Source of the DNA: Anthopleura xanthogrammica
Taxonomy: Eukaryota > Cnidaria > Anthozoa > Actiniaria > Actiniidae
DNA: 64,000 nt
NCBI GenBank assembly: GCA_964019055.1
Contig: OZ025208.1
Location: 13,121,597 to 13,185,596 of the forward strand
Reading direction: 5' to 3'
Positions within the stretch are counted from its first letter, which is position 1; the number at the start of each line of letters is the position of its first letter. The translations under genes were made by a program, and so were the position numbers. Of this stretch, positions 47,767 through 60,800 are shown one piece after another. Under the pieces are notes generated by a model. The model had not been told where the DNA came from, searched no databases, and worked only from the letters and a program-made list of their open reading frames with translations.

Positions 47767-48124
47767 CTAGGGTTTGTTCAGTGATAGGGATGATCCGCTG
47801 GGATCGGAAGACCATGACCCTATCTAAGACAAAGATATCTTGAAAAAACATTCCCTGTTCAAGACACAATAATGTAACTTATAACCCTACTATATATGAC
47901 CCAAGAAAAATTATTTAACCTGAATACGCCGGCACAGTTGGAAGAACAACTATAGATAACCCATGGTTGATAAAGCGCTGCGGGCTACGTGTACATAGGG
48001 ATTAGAGCTTAGGGGTAGGGGTAGGGTTCACATAAGTGAAAACATTAATTGAATAATAATTTTATTATTTTTTAGTGCATTGCATCATTATCAGAAGGAC
48101 AAGTTAACAATATAAAAAGAAAGG

Positions 48125-48272
48125 AAGCAGCCCCGTAGCCCCATAGCCCAATTGCGTCGTAGCCCGTAGCTCCGTAGTGTCGTAGCCCTCGTAGCCCTCA
48201 TAGCCCCGTAGTGCCGTAGCCCCGTAGCCCTCGTAGCCACGTAGCCCCGTAGTGTCCAAGCCTCGTATCCCC
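48125..48272. repeat. GTAGCCC/GTAGTG minisatellite
   Basis: Irregular units of CGTAGCCC, CTCGTAGCC and CCGTAGTG repeat through the region. The Arg/Ala/Thr/Gly-rich minus frame here is a repeat artefact. Confidence 0.85.
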
Positions 48273-48815
48273 GAAACGGAAAAAGGTTATTTTCGTCTTG
48301 CGGGGTATTATATAGCTGCTGCACCCTATCTTAATAAGACTTGAAAACGCTAGTACCCTAACCTAGCTTTGCAAGACTGATAACCCTATTCAAGACAATA
48401 TTATGGAAATCGTATATCTTTTCTAACAGGTCTAAGAACAAAATCCTGAAAAACCCTACCCTATACCAGCTGAACATCCCCGTATAGGCTATATATAGGA
48501 GTACCCCTCCACCCCCCCCCCCCGGATTAATAATCATATTTTGTAAGGCCTTCAGAACTCAATACATTTAGGTTCAAAATTTCTAACAAAAATAAATGTT
48601 ACTCATAAAATATACATGACCAATGATCTCGTATTGGTTTGACAACAGTACCTTCAAATAAAATAATATTGGGCTTCCTGTGCATGGTCTGATAACAAAT
48701 GGTTCAGCCCAAGGTGCATGCTGGGATATTCCGCCCATGTGCGCCATTTTGTTCTCAATCTCTATTTCATTGTTGCATCAAATACACCGGTTTTACACAT
48801 AATTCCACCAACAAA

Positions 48816-51800
48816 ATGGGCGACAGTGACGAGGAATACGACCGAAGGAGAGCCCGAGATAAATTCCGGAGAGAAAGAAGTGATTACAACGACAGAAGGC
48901 GCGAGAGAGATGATCGCGGTGGGTCGAGGCGTGAAGATTGGTCTGACAGGAGACGCGATCAAGGATCTTGGGATCAGAACCGGCGAAGGGGAGACTACAG
49001 AGAGTTCGAAAGGGGCAGGAGGGATAGTTCTGGGAGACATCATGAACTAAGCCCTCCTATGCCTAAGCGAATGAGAAGAGATTGGTAATAAAAATGGTTT
49101 TTGTTTGTTCCTTTTCGTGTCAGTCCCAAAATGGCTTCCTAATCTGGTTATATTGAGAACTCGGAAATTCACCCATTGTTCTTGATCATGCCCAACGAGA
49201 CAACTTATAATGACTTTGATATCCCCAAACTTTTTCCCCTGAGTTCACATCAGTTGGATCCACAGAAAACGGAGTGGCAAAACTAGTTCTACTAGATACA
49301 CCATAACAAAGCAACAGACTTTTTCTTGGATGGATCAGAATCAGTATTTCTCCATTTTAATTCAACATTCAATTGGTCACTGGGGACAATCAATTCTACA
49401 GAGAACCAAAGTTCTGTTGTAGAAGTCATTTGGAGACCTTTCTGTCTTGTATAGTTTTACTCACCTTTGTCAATATTCACTGGGCAAAGAAAAAATAGCT
49501 GCTCAGTGACCAGTCATGCAACCAGCCACATTAGACTGACAAACATGTGAGTGGTTGAGAGGATTGGCCTAAGAGGATGTTTAGCTGGCAAGTGCCAATT
49601 TTGGCTGGACATTGTCTGTGGACCAGGCGTTATTTTGATCTCTGATTTAGCATTTGATGATATCCAAGTGTACTTTGATATAGTGAATTGGATATTGTCA
49701 TTTGCTTATAGTAGAGTTGCGTGTTGGTTCTTTCTTGTGCTTCAAAAGTTTTTCTCCAGTCTTTCTCCCTCCACAAAAATCAACTTCTAAATCCCAATTG
49801 GAATTTCAGTGGATGAATAGCTACTCTGTAGAGATTCTAATGCTAATTCCATTTAATTATTTTATTATTTACTTCTAATCCTGGACTAATCTTGATCTAT
49901 TTGACGATGTGTTTGTATTTCTTACCAGGGATGACCCATTCCACACAGAGGGTAACTTTCCTTATGGTGGAGGTGCTAACAGTGCTGGTGGTGGGATGCA
50001 TCATGGTGCATGGAATCACCCAGGTGATGTACAACAACCAATGCAAATGGGTGGACAAGATGCAAGACCGATGAGGTGTGAACATGAATATATTTCTTCA
50101 TTTTATGATATACGAGTTGAAAATGCTAGTGCCTGCTAGTAGTACATATACATGTAGGCAACGACATGAGAAATCATTATGTCATAGGTGGGGGACTAGG
50201 GGGGGCTAGAGCACCCCCACTTGAGATTTTAGGGGTCTGAGCCCCCCAACTTTTTTAGGGTAATTCCGAATCTCCCCAATTGCAATTTGCTTATTCAAGC
50301 ACTTGTAAATAATTAGATCTTGTTACTCTATATTTGGTTTAGTTTGGTTACACATTTTACCTGGCTGTATGGGCCTTTTATAATGTTAATTTTGTGCTTT
50401 GACATTTTTTTTTGGCAATTTTGAGGTTTTTTTTGCTTCGGCGATTTTTTTTCTTTTTTTGGCAATTACAGCCCCCCCCCCCCCCCGTTTTTATGTCCGT
50501 CCACCAGCTATGTCTGTTGATGATTGACAACAAGATATGATGGAATCTACAGTACTATACCTGCTTATTCTCTTAAAATGTAGTGGGATTTTTATTTGTT
50601 TATTCAAGAAAGAAGTGCAAAAAGTAGTGGCCAAAACAGGCAATGTCCAGCCAAGTGTCTCTAAGGCCATTCCTCTTGACTGGCCACATGTTGTTCAGTC
50701 TGATGTGGCTTGTCATCTTGTCTGACTATTGAGTAGCTGTTATCAGGGATTTAATTAGAAGCTGGCAACTAGCAAACTCCAGTATCTACTTTCCATATCT
50801 GTACCACCTACTTTTGCCATTTCACATCCCAATAATTATTGTACAGCCCCTTAATTGATACCACCACCTGTATAAGTAAACCATCTGCCTACTTGAAATT
50901 TAAATAAAATCCCATTATCTTTTTCTAGCCCTAAGAAAGCCATGTTTATGCTAGAATTTAAATTTCCTACATCAAACTTGGCCTATCTTACATATCTTAC
51001 ACTTTTTTGTTAGACCTGATGGCCCTCCACCTGATGCTTCCTCTGGTCCTTCCATGTTGTCATTCAAGCAGTTCTTAAATGCCCAAGAAGATGACATTGA
51101 AGACATGGAAGCAGTCAAGAAGTACCAGGAATATAAACTAGAATTCCGCAAGACTCAGCTTGGGGACTTCTTTCAACAGCACAAAGAAGAAGAATGGTAT
51201 GTTATTTTTGCTCGTGAAAATTTAGGGAGAAATACTGTAAGTTGTTGCTTGCTAACAGTTAACAATGTCATAAATAAGCAGAACCTTCTGCTTTAGATTG
51301 TGGCCAAAAAAATGATATATTGATGGGTTGCACACATTCCCAAGTGTGTCAATGGATGCTAAGGAGTTCAATAAGTCTTTTGTTCAATGACTGCCAACAT
51401 GGCCATGATAACATAACCTGCAATCAATGAATTTTCCTGGATCAATCAAATGCTAGAACTCCCAACTGTCAGTATACATGATTCAGGATCTATTCATAAG
51501 TTTTCAATAGAGTTTATGTAATAAATTCTTGATTGAGTGAAGCCAAAACATCTAACAGCCAGGAGGTATTGCAATCACAGTAGCAGAATAGATAACCAGT
51601 GTCCTGTAAGGGTACATAGTGCTTATATTCATAAGGCATTGTGTCAACACAGCTTGTGATTAATATATAGGGTAGGGATCACAGACTAGAGTTGGATGAA
51701 GAGGCCTAACCTCACTAACTCAGGGCTATAACTTTATCATCATGTACCTCAATGCTTCCATTTCAAAATATTTGGGAATTAAGCTATCACAACCTAAATA

Positions 51801-54800
51801 CTCCACAATCAACATTGGAAAACCTAATGCTGTTTTTAGGTGTGCATTTTTCAGTTGGTAATTTTTTCAATAACATTATTCCACATTGTATTCCACTTGT
51901 TTAATAATGTTGCTTTGTTGTCCTAGTTTTGTCCTGTTGGGTGCTTTTTCATTGCTACCAATTTTATGATATTAATTGGATAATGAAATTATAGCATGTT
52001 TTAAGCATCTACAATATTAAATATAGATTCAGACCTGAATTTCTCTGACGTTAATTCTCTGTTCCTCTTTTTTTGTCTTGATACTTCTACCACCAGAATC
52101 CTCTTCAAATTCTTTTTCTTATTCAAATCTTTGAACTCCTTTGGGAGTTGCAAGATAATGGTGTTAATTAGGCTAACAAAAGGAACTGTGAAAAGGATTC
52201 TGATAGTAGTGGTATCAAGACATAATAGGAGGAACAGTGAATTGCAATTGTTTTTCCTCACACCAACAATGAGTCTTTAAATGTTGCTTATGCTTTTACA
52301 TGTATTGGGAGTGAGGACAAGCCTAAGAATTTACACATAAATTTGATTTATCCAACATTTCTGAGAATAGAGGCTTTGTACCATCACGTGATGGCAGCCA
52401 TGACAGGAGGCAGGAACAATTAAATCTGGTCTAATCTGATTTACTTGAGAAAGAATTCAGTTTCCCAGGGGGAAAGATGTTATTGTTTCTGCCTCCTGTC
52501 ATGGCTGCCACCGTGTGATGGTGCAAAGCCTTGATACTGTGTTTTCTATGGCCAGGTAGCTAGAAAATGGTAGCAAAAGAAGAAAAGCCACCAATAAGCT
52601 AAAAAGGAGTTTTAAATTTGTGTCGTATTGCCCTTATTAGTTTTTAGTTTGTGTTTGTTGCTAACTCACCCCATTGCCTTTACAGCCAACTGTGTGTATT
52701 ATCTAAACAAGAACACTTGGTGGAGCATAGTACTATCAGTCTTTTTATGCTGGTTTAGGCAACTACTGCATGAAGGGCACAAAGCGCCCCATAATTCATC
52801 AAACACAGAGCTGGCTAACCAAACACAAGAGCTAAAATCACTTTTAGTTTGATACCTCTGCGCACAATGCAGTTGGTTCTTTAGGCTTAGATTTTTTTGC
52901 TCAAAATTTGAGCTTTTTTGACAAAGCCACAAGGCTTTATACTAAATGTTAACAAGAAATATATGTTCTTTCGAATGTGATGGTTGTGTTGTTGAGTAAC
53001 ATTGCGAGGGCATAAGGACACTCCCCATCGGAATCGCATAGGTCATGCCTAGGGGTTGCACCCAGTCAGGTAACCTTTGTATATACAGTTCATAATAAAC
53101 AATAGATGTTAATTTCACATTACTACAGTAGTAAGAATTTTTTCCCTGAATATTATAGGTTTAGAGGAAGGTACCATCCTAAAGATGCTGCAGTCCGAAA
53201 CAAAGAGATGCAAAAGGCAGTGAAAAAAAGGGTTGCAGTTTTTCTAGAGCTGATGAAGTCAGGCCGTGCTGACTCTCTTCTCCTTGACATGGATCATTCA
53301 AATGATATAGTAAAACTCTTAGATGCAGGTATGTTGGTGAGGGATTGTAGTTTTCTTTAGGGGTGGGGGGAGAGGAAGTATAAATTTGTCAACTCCATTG
53401 GTTTAGAATGATACTCTCATCACCTTCATCAGCCCACTTAGGATTATGTAACTTAGTTATATTGCAAAAACAGTCATCCTTGTTTCACAAGGGTAGCACA
53501 ACATTCTATTCCAACTAGAATCTTGATCACGTCATGCAGTCGCACTTGATCTCTTTTGCAGTCATGTGATCTTAAGGTTTACAAAAGTGTGTGTAACAAA
53601 GAACTTTGTATACTGTGAATCTAAAGTTTAAATTTGTATACTAAAATAGTTTTTTTTCTTATGTACAGTGGTTATAAAACTGGAGGGAGGAACAGATTTC
53701 GACCTAACCATTCTAGACCGAGCGCCTTCCCCTGAAAGAAAGATCAATGAAGAAAAAGAAGCTGCCTCTTCTGATTCAAAGAGAGACAGGAGAAAGGGAA
53801 GATCACGGTCACGGTCACGGTCACGGTCACGGTCACCATCACCAAACAAGTCCAAAGATAGCAAAGGTACATAATAATAGATTCAAGGTTCTTTATACAT
53901 TTGTGATCAGATTCGCATAGTTTAAGCAAACCTGGTCTGACTTTAGAACACATTTCATTGCTGTCTTTTTCATTAATTTCATAGATGCTGAGATCAACCC
54001 AGTATCACCATCATCAGTTCCACTACCTGATGCCCCACCACCATCATCAGCCCCTAGTACACAGACTGATCCTAAACCAATAACCATGCCTGACCCTACC
54101 CCTGAACAGAAGAAACTACAAGAACAAGCACAGTTTTACCATCAACAGAGTCAACACTATCAACAACAGGTGAGGAAACTGTGGCAATATAAATGATTTT
54201 TTCCTTTCTGTTACAGGGCTTGAATCTTACAATTCCCTAGATCTTATGGCTATTAAACTAGCCATATATGGTTTTGCAAAAATTAGTTATAGAAAAGATA
54301 TAATTATATAATTGAAAAGAACTATTCCAAACAAATTATGGCTGTTAAATAAGCAAGTCTCACTGCATTACAAAAAATTTTCTAACTAGTATTTAAGTTG
54401 ACTAATGCCAAATTTGAGCCCTGTGTCAGGCACGAACATTAGCATATCAACGACCATCTTGTTCATAAATTGATGTTATATTCTGACACTGATGCCAGGG
54501 CTTATGTTAACATTTGAATTGAGATACTGCCATGTGACGTTGAATCAGCCAATGGATGGGAGAGCACAACTGATCCAAAGATCAAACAATCCCGATATTA
54601 CGAATTTTTGTTAAGATATACCTTTTGTTTAATGAAGCAGCAGATGGCAGATAAGTCAGGGCAACAACAAAAACAAGAACAAAAACCAAGTGAAGGAAAG
54701 GTAATAGACCTCTTAAACATGTGTCAGCATGTCAGTATCCTCTTGATAATTTCCTCCCAACAATATTTATTTATCAAGAGGATGCTAACACATGTAGAAA

Positions 54801-57800
54801 GGAATGCAGACTAAAACGTTGATGTTTGTACACAGTCATAGACATTTGAGAGGGTGACCATGACTTGGCTTTTTCTGGTGTGAAAACCCACCTCGGTGAA
54901 ATCAGTTGTATGTTATAATAATAAACTATGTACACTGTATTTCTTATAAACCAAAGTAACTGTCTTTTCCATTTGAATAATCTAGAAGATAGTAAAGATG
55001 AGTAACCAATAATAAACTACTTCAAATGTCTTTTACTGAAGGATGAAGCAGGTAAAAAGAAGCGCAAACATCGGCATAGGGAACCATACTACTATGATGC
55101 AATCGAAGATGAAAGTGAGAGTGAATCTGATTCAGAGTCTGATTCTGAGCCTGCTCCCCCTGGGGAAGAAATGTCATCCAGTGAAGCAAAAGTAGAAGAG
55201 GAACTGTTGCCCCCAGGGGTGGAGGCTGAGGCAGCACCAGCAGCTGATGAGGATATCAAGCCGCCAGGTGAGAAATGTTGTCCATGTCATGGTCTATACA
55301 TATTATAAATTAATAAATAAACCTTTTTACCTTTATACACCATAGACTTTATAGACCCCTTGCAGCATGTCAGAATGCAGCTCAATTTGGAGGACAAAAC
55401 AATTGGTTCCAATTCTCTGGAGATTAAGATTCTTTTCTTTTGTCCTCCAAATTGAACTGCTTTGACATCATGTGAAAAGGGTTGTACAGCTAGAAGCCTG
55501 TTGGGCCGTGTATCCTCCATACACACTCTTTACTAAATTCAAATATTTTATACATACAACTTTCAACTTGCACGTTTTTTTACTGAGGGAGGAAAACTGG
55601 AAAAACCCAGAGAAAAACCCTCAGCATTGTAGATCTATAGAATATCCAGGGTTAGAAACAGTAGAGAACAATTTTCTTTACAATGGAACAGAAAAAATAA
55701 CCTTTTTATTTTGTAAAACTAGGAGTTGATGATTCTTCTGCAGCTGATGCCACCATACAACTGCCAACTAGTTCATCAGGTGTGGAAAAAGATGATAAAC
55801 CAGGTGAGATCAAATTAAGAAATATAGAACAGTTTTCTACTTTAGATACTCCATTCTAAAGAATCTAAAGTCTTTTAGGCTCTTTGGGTGTTGGTTAACA
55901 AGCAGGGGCAGACCCAGGGGAGGGGTGCAGGGGTATTGTCAAGTGTTCACAAAAATAAGGCTTGTAGGGCTTGGCCACAAAATATTATAACAAAATAACA
56001 ATCCTGACCTGTGCAACATGTATTTTTCCCCTGCAGATTCAGGTGAAGATGCTGCTGTTGGTTCCAGTGAACCTGAAACAGTCAGCAGTCAAGACACAGC
56101 AACAGCAAAACCACCTAAACCAGTCCCAGGCAACTCAGGTAGCATATTTAAAGAAACATCATCAATTATTATACTGTAGACCTTTGTAGTTTGGGCAGAA
56201 TGTTTTCCCATTTCAGACCCGATGTGTCATTCCCTAGGGTATCATTTCTTTGTTTAACAGTTGCACATGAGAAGACACATGAATATGGATACAACTGAAA
56301 CAAAGAATCACATGGTCTGAAATGGGAAAGCATTACTGGTACACCCAAGGTTAAGAGGTCTATTCCCATCAACATAAACCAGAGATCTAAAATTTCCTTT
56401 ATTGGCTATTGTTATTTTGACTTGTGCTCCTCAAAATATGGAGTCATTTTTGAAATTTGAAAGTGGTTTCATGGTAAGAAAGAAAGTTTTATTCTTACAA
56501 AATCTGGTCAAATTCTTGGAGTCAAGTTGACCCCTTGCTCACCTTGGTGGAGGCATACTATTAACTTTTGCATCAAACAGTCCAATGTTAGTGTATTTGC
56601 AAACTCTGAACAGCAGCAAAGCAATAGAGGTTTTCATTATCTGTGCTGACAGCCATATTAGATGGCAGAATCTTCCATGACTGAGCACAATTCTCTGGCT
56701 TAAACTACCATTAAAAGCTTAGTAATTTGTAAAATGTACACTATGGTACACTATGGACTCTCAAGCTAGTTCATGATCTTCTCCTATTATTTCAAAACTT
56801 ATTGAAACCCCTGCCTATAAACATATATTTGGTTGTCATCAACAGATGATTCTGTAATAGACTCAACACAAAGTCCTGACACCAAACCACAGTCAGACAG
56901 CCCCGACCAATCCGAAGAGAGTATCAAGAGGCAAACAGGGGACCCACAAGTCGGTAGTAGTACAGTCAGCTCAGATGCAGCAGTCAGCTCTGCTGTGAAG
57001 GACAATGAAGATGTAGACATGGCACCTGAATCATCTAGTGATGTTGTGAGGAAGATCTCTGTTGATGGTGAAGCTGAGTCAAATACTGATGTAGAAATGC
57101 CTTCAACTCCTGTCACTCCTCAAAATAAGGTATGCCAGTTATAAAATCAAACTCCCAGTAAGCATATCATAGTAATGTTTTTGTTTCCTTGTAGAACCAA
57201 GAAGAGATGGATTCCAACAGACTGGCAGAGAAGAAGGAAGTGAAGGAGGAAGAGAGTCCTGTCAAACCCTCTCCTGCCAAAGAATCTAAAGAAAATGCTG
57301 TTGAAGAAAAAGAGAAGGATTCTGCTGAAGATGGAGAAGAGGAAAAAGACAAGGCACCAAAAGAAAGCAAAGAAATGGTGGCACTATCACCAGAACCAAA
57401 ACCATTACACAAGACATATTCTCTGTTTATGAGGAACATTCCACCCAGTATATCCAAGGGAGACATTGCTGCTGTAAGTAGAAAAATAGGATGGATGAAT
57501 GAATGGGAAGATTAATAGTGGTTTTGTGCCATCACATGCTTGCGGCCATGTTAGATGGCAGATAATAAAATCCCTTTACTCTTGAATTGAATTCTTTCTC
57601 ATGTAAAACAATTGTATTGTTTCCAAAAGAATGTCCCATCTAACATGGCTGTAACAGTCACATGCTGATACATCACATCAATAACACATCATTTCAGCCA
57701 AAGATCTTTTGGGGAAGGATCTCTGCTGGTTGGCAAACAAACTTTGAATTGCTTCGTGTCTTGAAATTGAAAGCATGTTACAAGTGGAAAATAGCATTTT

Positions 57801-60800
57801 GATAAAATGTGTTGGATATGACATTAGTAATCCATCAAAAATAAGGGAAGTCCATTGTTTTTGCCCATCAGTAATGGTCATGTGATTATGTTCTGCAAAA
57901 GGCCTTTTTTCAGACAGTGTCCTTGTTAGCCTATTAGTCATAAGTACAATTTAATCAAATTATTGCACAGTCGGCACAAGTATTGGTCCATCATTACCAA
58001 CCACTTGTTTAATATACAAACCCTGTGCTACAGTAATACTCACTTTGCAACTCTCATTCATGCCTTGGTTTTGATTGAGTTACTATTTAGTGGGGACATC
58101 AGCTTTTAACTTTCTCTGTCTTACTAGTAAGTAACCTGTAAAATAATCATTACCGTAACATTTCTTAATATTTATTATTTCTCTCTTTGTAGATTTGTAA
58201 AAGATTTACTGGTTTTCTAAGAGTTGCCCTCTCAGATCCCAGTCCTGATAGAAGGTACAGAAAGAGAATTGCTCTTAAAATTGTTTAACCAATGGTATTC
58301 TTGTACATAGGGCTCATTGCAAATATTTAAAAATCTAATGTACAAATAATAAACATAAATGATATGGGAATAATATGGGCACTAATATGCCACCTCTCCA
58401 ATGCCACCTGGGTCCGTTTCCTGGGCTCAGTGTTTGTATGTGAGTAGAGTTGCTTGTTGGGTCTCTCCAGGCTTTGAGGGTTGTTTCTCTGGGTTCTCCA
58501 GTTTTCCTCCCTCCGCAAAAACCAACTCTTAAATTCCAATTCGATCTGGTGTCGAGTGCTTTAATCATAAACCTCTGGCTCAGGAGACCAAGCAATCACT
58601 CTCAGCATGTTAGATGTAAAAACAAATTACAAATTATGTGGGTTTTTGTTTTCATGATTGCAGCCTTGATGATGGCCAACATGGTCAAATTTTAGTATTA
58701 GAATTCATGAATTAGTGTAGTGGTTTCCCAGACGTTTGAAGCCCAGATGACCAATATTTCAATTTCTCTTTGATAGATTTTATCGAAGAGGCTGGATAAC
58801 CTTCGAAAGAAGTGTAAACATCAAGGAAATCTGCTGGGACCTCAATAACATAAGGGTATGGCCAGTCTGATATTATTTCCAAACATTGTATTTCATATTT
58901 ATTACAATGGTACATGGCTGCAGCTCAATAGCTGTTATTACAGATGCATGCAAATTATGAGATGCAAATGAGACAACAAGCATTGTACTGACCCAATAGC
59001 CTCTCTCGTAAGATTCTTAAAACAAAATGATATCTCAGCTGCATGCATACAGCTATTTGGAGAACAGTACACTGAATTTCAATTCTCATGAGACCAAAAC
59101 TCTATTGTTTTGTCTTCCAAATTAAACTGAATTGAGAACATGATTCAAAGGGTATTTTTTCTTGTTTCAGATAAAAGATGCCGAGCTAAACCCTGTGGTG
59201 AACCGTGACCTCTCTCGTCGTGTACGTACAGTCAGTGGTCTGACCTTTGCCAAGCAGGTCATACGTGAGGATATCAAGCTTGCCGCACAGCTTATCAGGA
59301 TACTAGACAAGAAATCTTGTGTTTATGAAAAAGAGAAAAAAGTGGAAGAAACAAATGGAAAAGACAAGGATTCTGAGGTATTGACTTAAAGAATCTGTGC
59401 GAGCTATTGAATTAGTATTTATTAGCTTAGTTCTGATATATCCATTTACAGTGCGACGCCCCTAACTGTGGCCGCCCAATTAATTTTTAAACTCACTCAA
59501 TTATTTCAACTTGGCATGTTTTTGGTCCTTTCGGTCGCAAAAATAAATAAAATCTTTGCTGACATGACTTTGATCTCATGTGAGAATGTACAAATTCTCA
59601 TTGTACTTATAAAAATACTTCTAAAAAATTTAATTGGGTGGCCACGGTTAGGCGCGTTGCACTATAAAAATCTAATTTTATTAACCAGTGTTATATAGTT
59701 GTATAATACTTAGCAGTATTGCACAGTCGGCACAAGTATTGGTCCATCATTACCAACCACTTGTTTAATATTCAAACCCTGTGCTACAGTAATACTCACT
59801 TTGCAACTCTCATTCATGTCTTGGTTTTGATTGAGTTACTATTTAGTGGGGACATTTCATTGAAAAACCACAGTAAAATTACTCAAACTAGACAAGTTTT
59901 GTTTTTATCAAAAACTGTCATTGAATTTCAAAAAAAAAAATTTCTTTCCGAAGAAAAAAGAAGAAACAGAAGAAGGAGAAGAAAGGGCAGAAGAAAAAGA
60001 GACCAATCTCAACCTCCCAGACGAGAACCCCATCCTCGCATCCCTCTCAGAAGATGCGACCGAAGAAGAAGAAGGGGAAGAAATGGAGCTTTTGGGGACA
60101 TCTTCTGCAACACAAGATGCTGCTGTAACAAAGTCAGAGGTTGATCTGACTATAGATGAGAATTTACTTAAAGTTTTGGACAGGCTGGTTCTGTATTTAA
60201 GGATAGTACATTCTCTGGATTACTATAATGGTGGTGACTACCCACATGAGGATGAGATGCCTAACAGATGTGGGATTGTACATGTCAGAGGACCTGCTCC
60301 TGAGAAGGCTACTCAGAATGAAGGTATGTTTCTAACACATGCTGCAATGATATCCTGGGGTGTATGAAGTAAAATTGGTATCAAATTCTTTCCATATCAA
60401 ATCTTTGAGCCGTAAAATGCTTCAGAAACGCCTGCAATTACTTTGTTTGACCATAGTTAATAGAGGGGAATTTCCCCTGTATTATCTACGGTTTGACATC
60501 CTACTTAACGCCATCCACACTAAAAACATTACATTACTTCACATCAGGCCACAACTAATGGCTTTTAATCACACGGCAGCCATGTCTATTCCCAGGAGAG
60601 TAAAAACCTTTGTTTGCCAGAACGTTCTGAAACGCCGCAAAGCGAGGGCAAGGGGACCCAAGGTATTTGAAACCTATTGTTTCAACCAATATGGCCGCCG
60701 TGTGATTAAAGCGAATTACATGAACATGAATCACAACAACATGCCACATTGCATTTTACGACAACTTCTATTCAAGGTTCATATGCTAATCTGACAATTG

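Larger units (their letters stand above)
47101..48815. other. Divergent intergenic region between LAS1L and SRRT
   Basis: Both genes start from this 1.7-kb region. It contains a solo LTR (47346-47766), a GTAGCCC minisatellite (about 48130-48270) and runs of G or C. Promoters are expected next to 47100 and in the 150 bp before 48816, but no specific element could be assigned. Confidence 0.6.

Noticed and set aside
48699..48815. Longer N-terminus for SRRT from an upstream ATG
   Set aside because: The extra 39 residues are unlike ARS2; [16 protein letters not shown] matches the family start.
59719..60144. Lys/Arg-rich frame overlapping an SRRT exon
   Set aside because: It is a shifted frame of the exon at 59954-60323; the ARS2 protein and both splice phases fix the other frame.
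60360..60794. Open frame of 144 aa in an SRRT intron
   Set aside because: It covers the palindromic family C element; the opposite strand is also open there, as expected for a palindrome.
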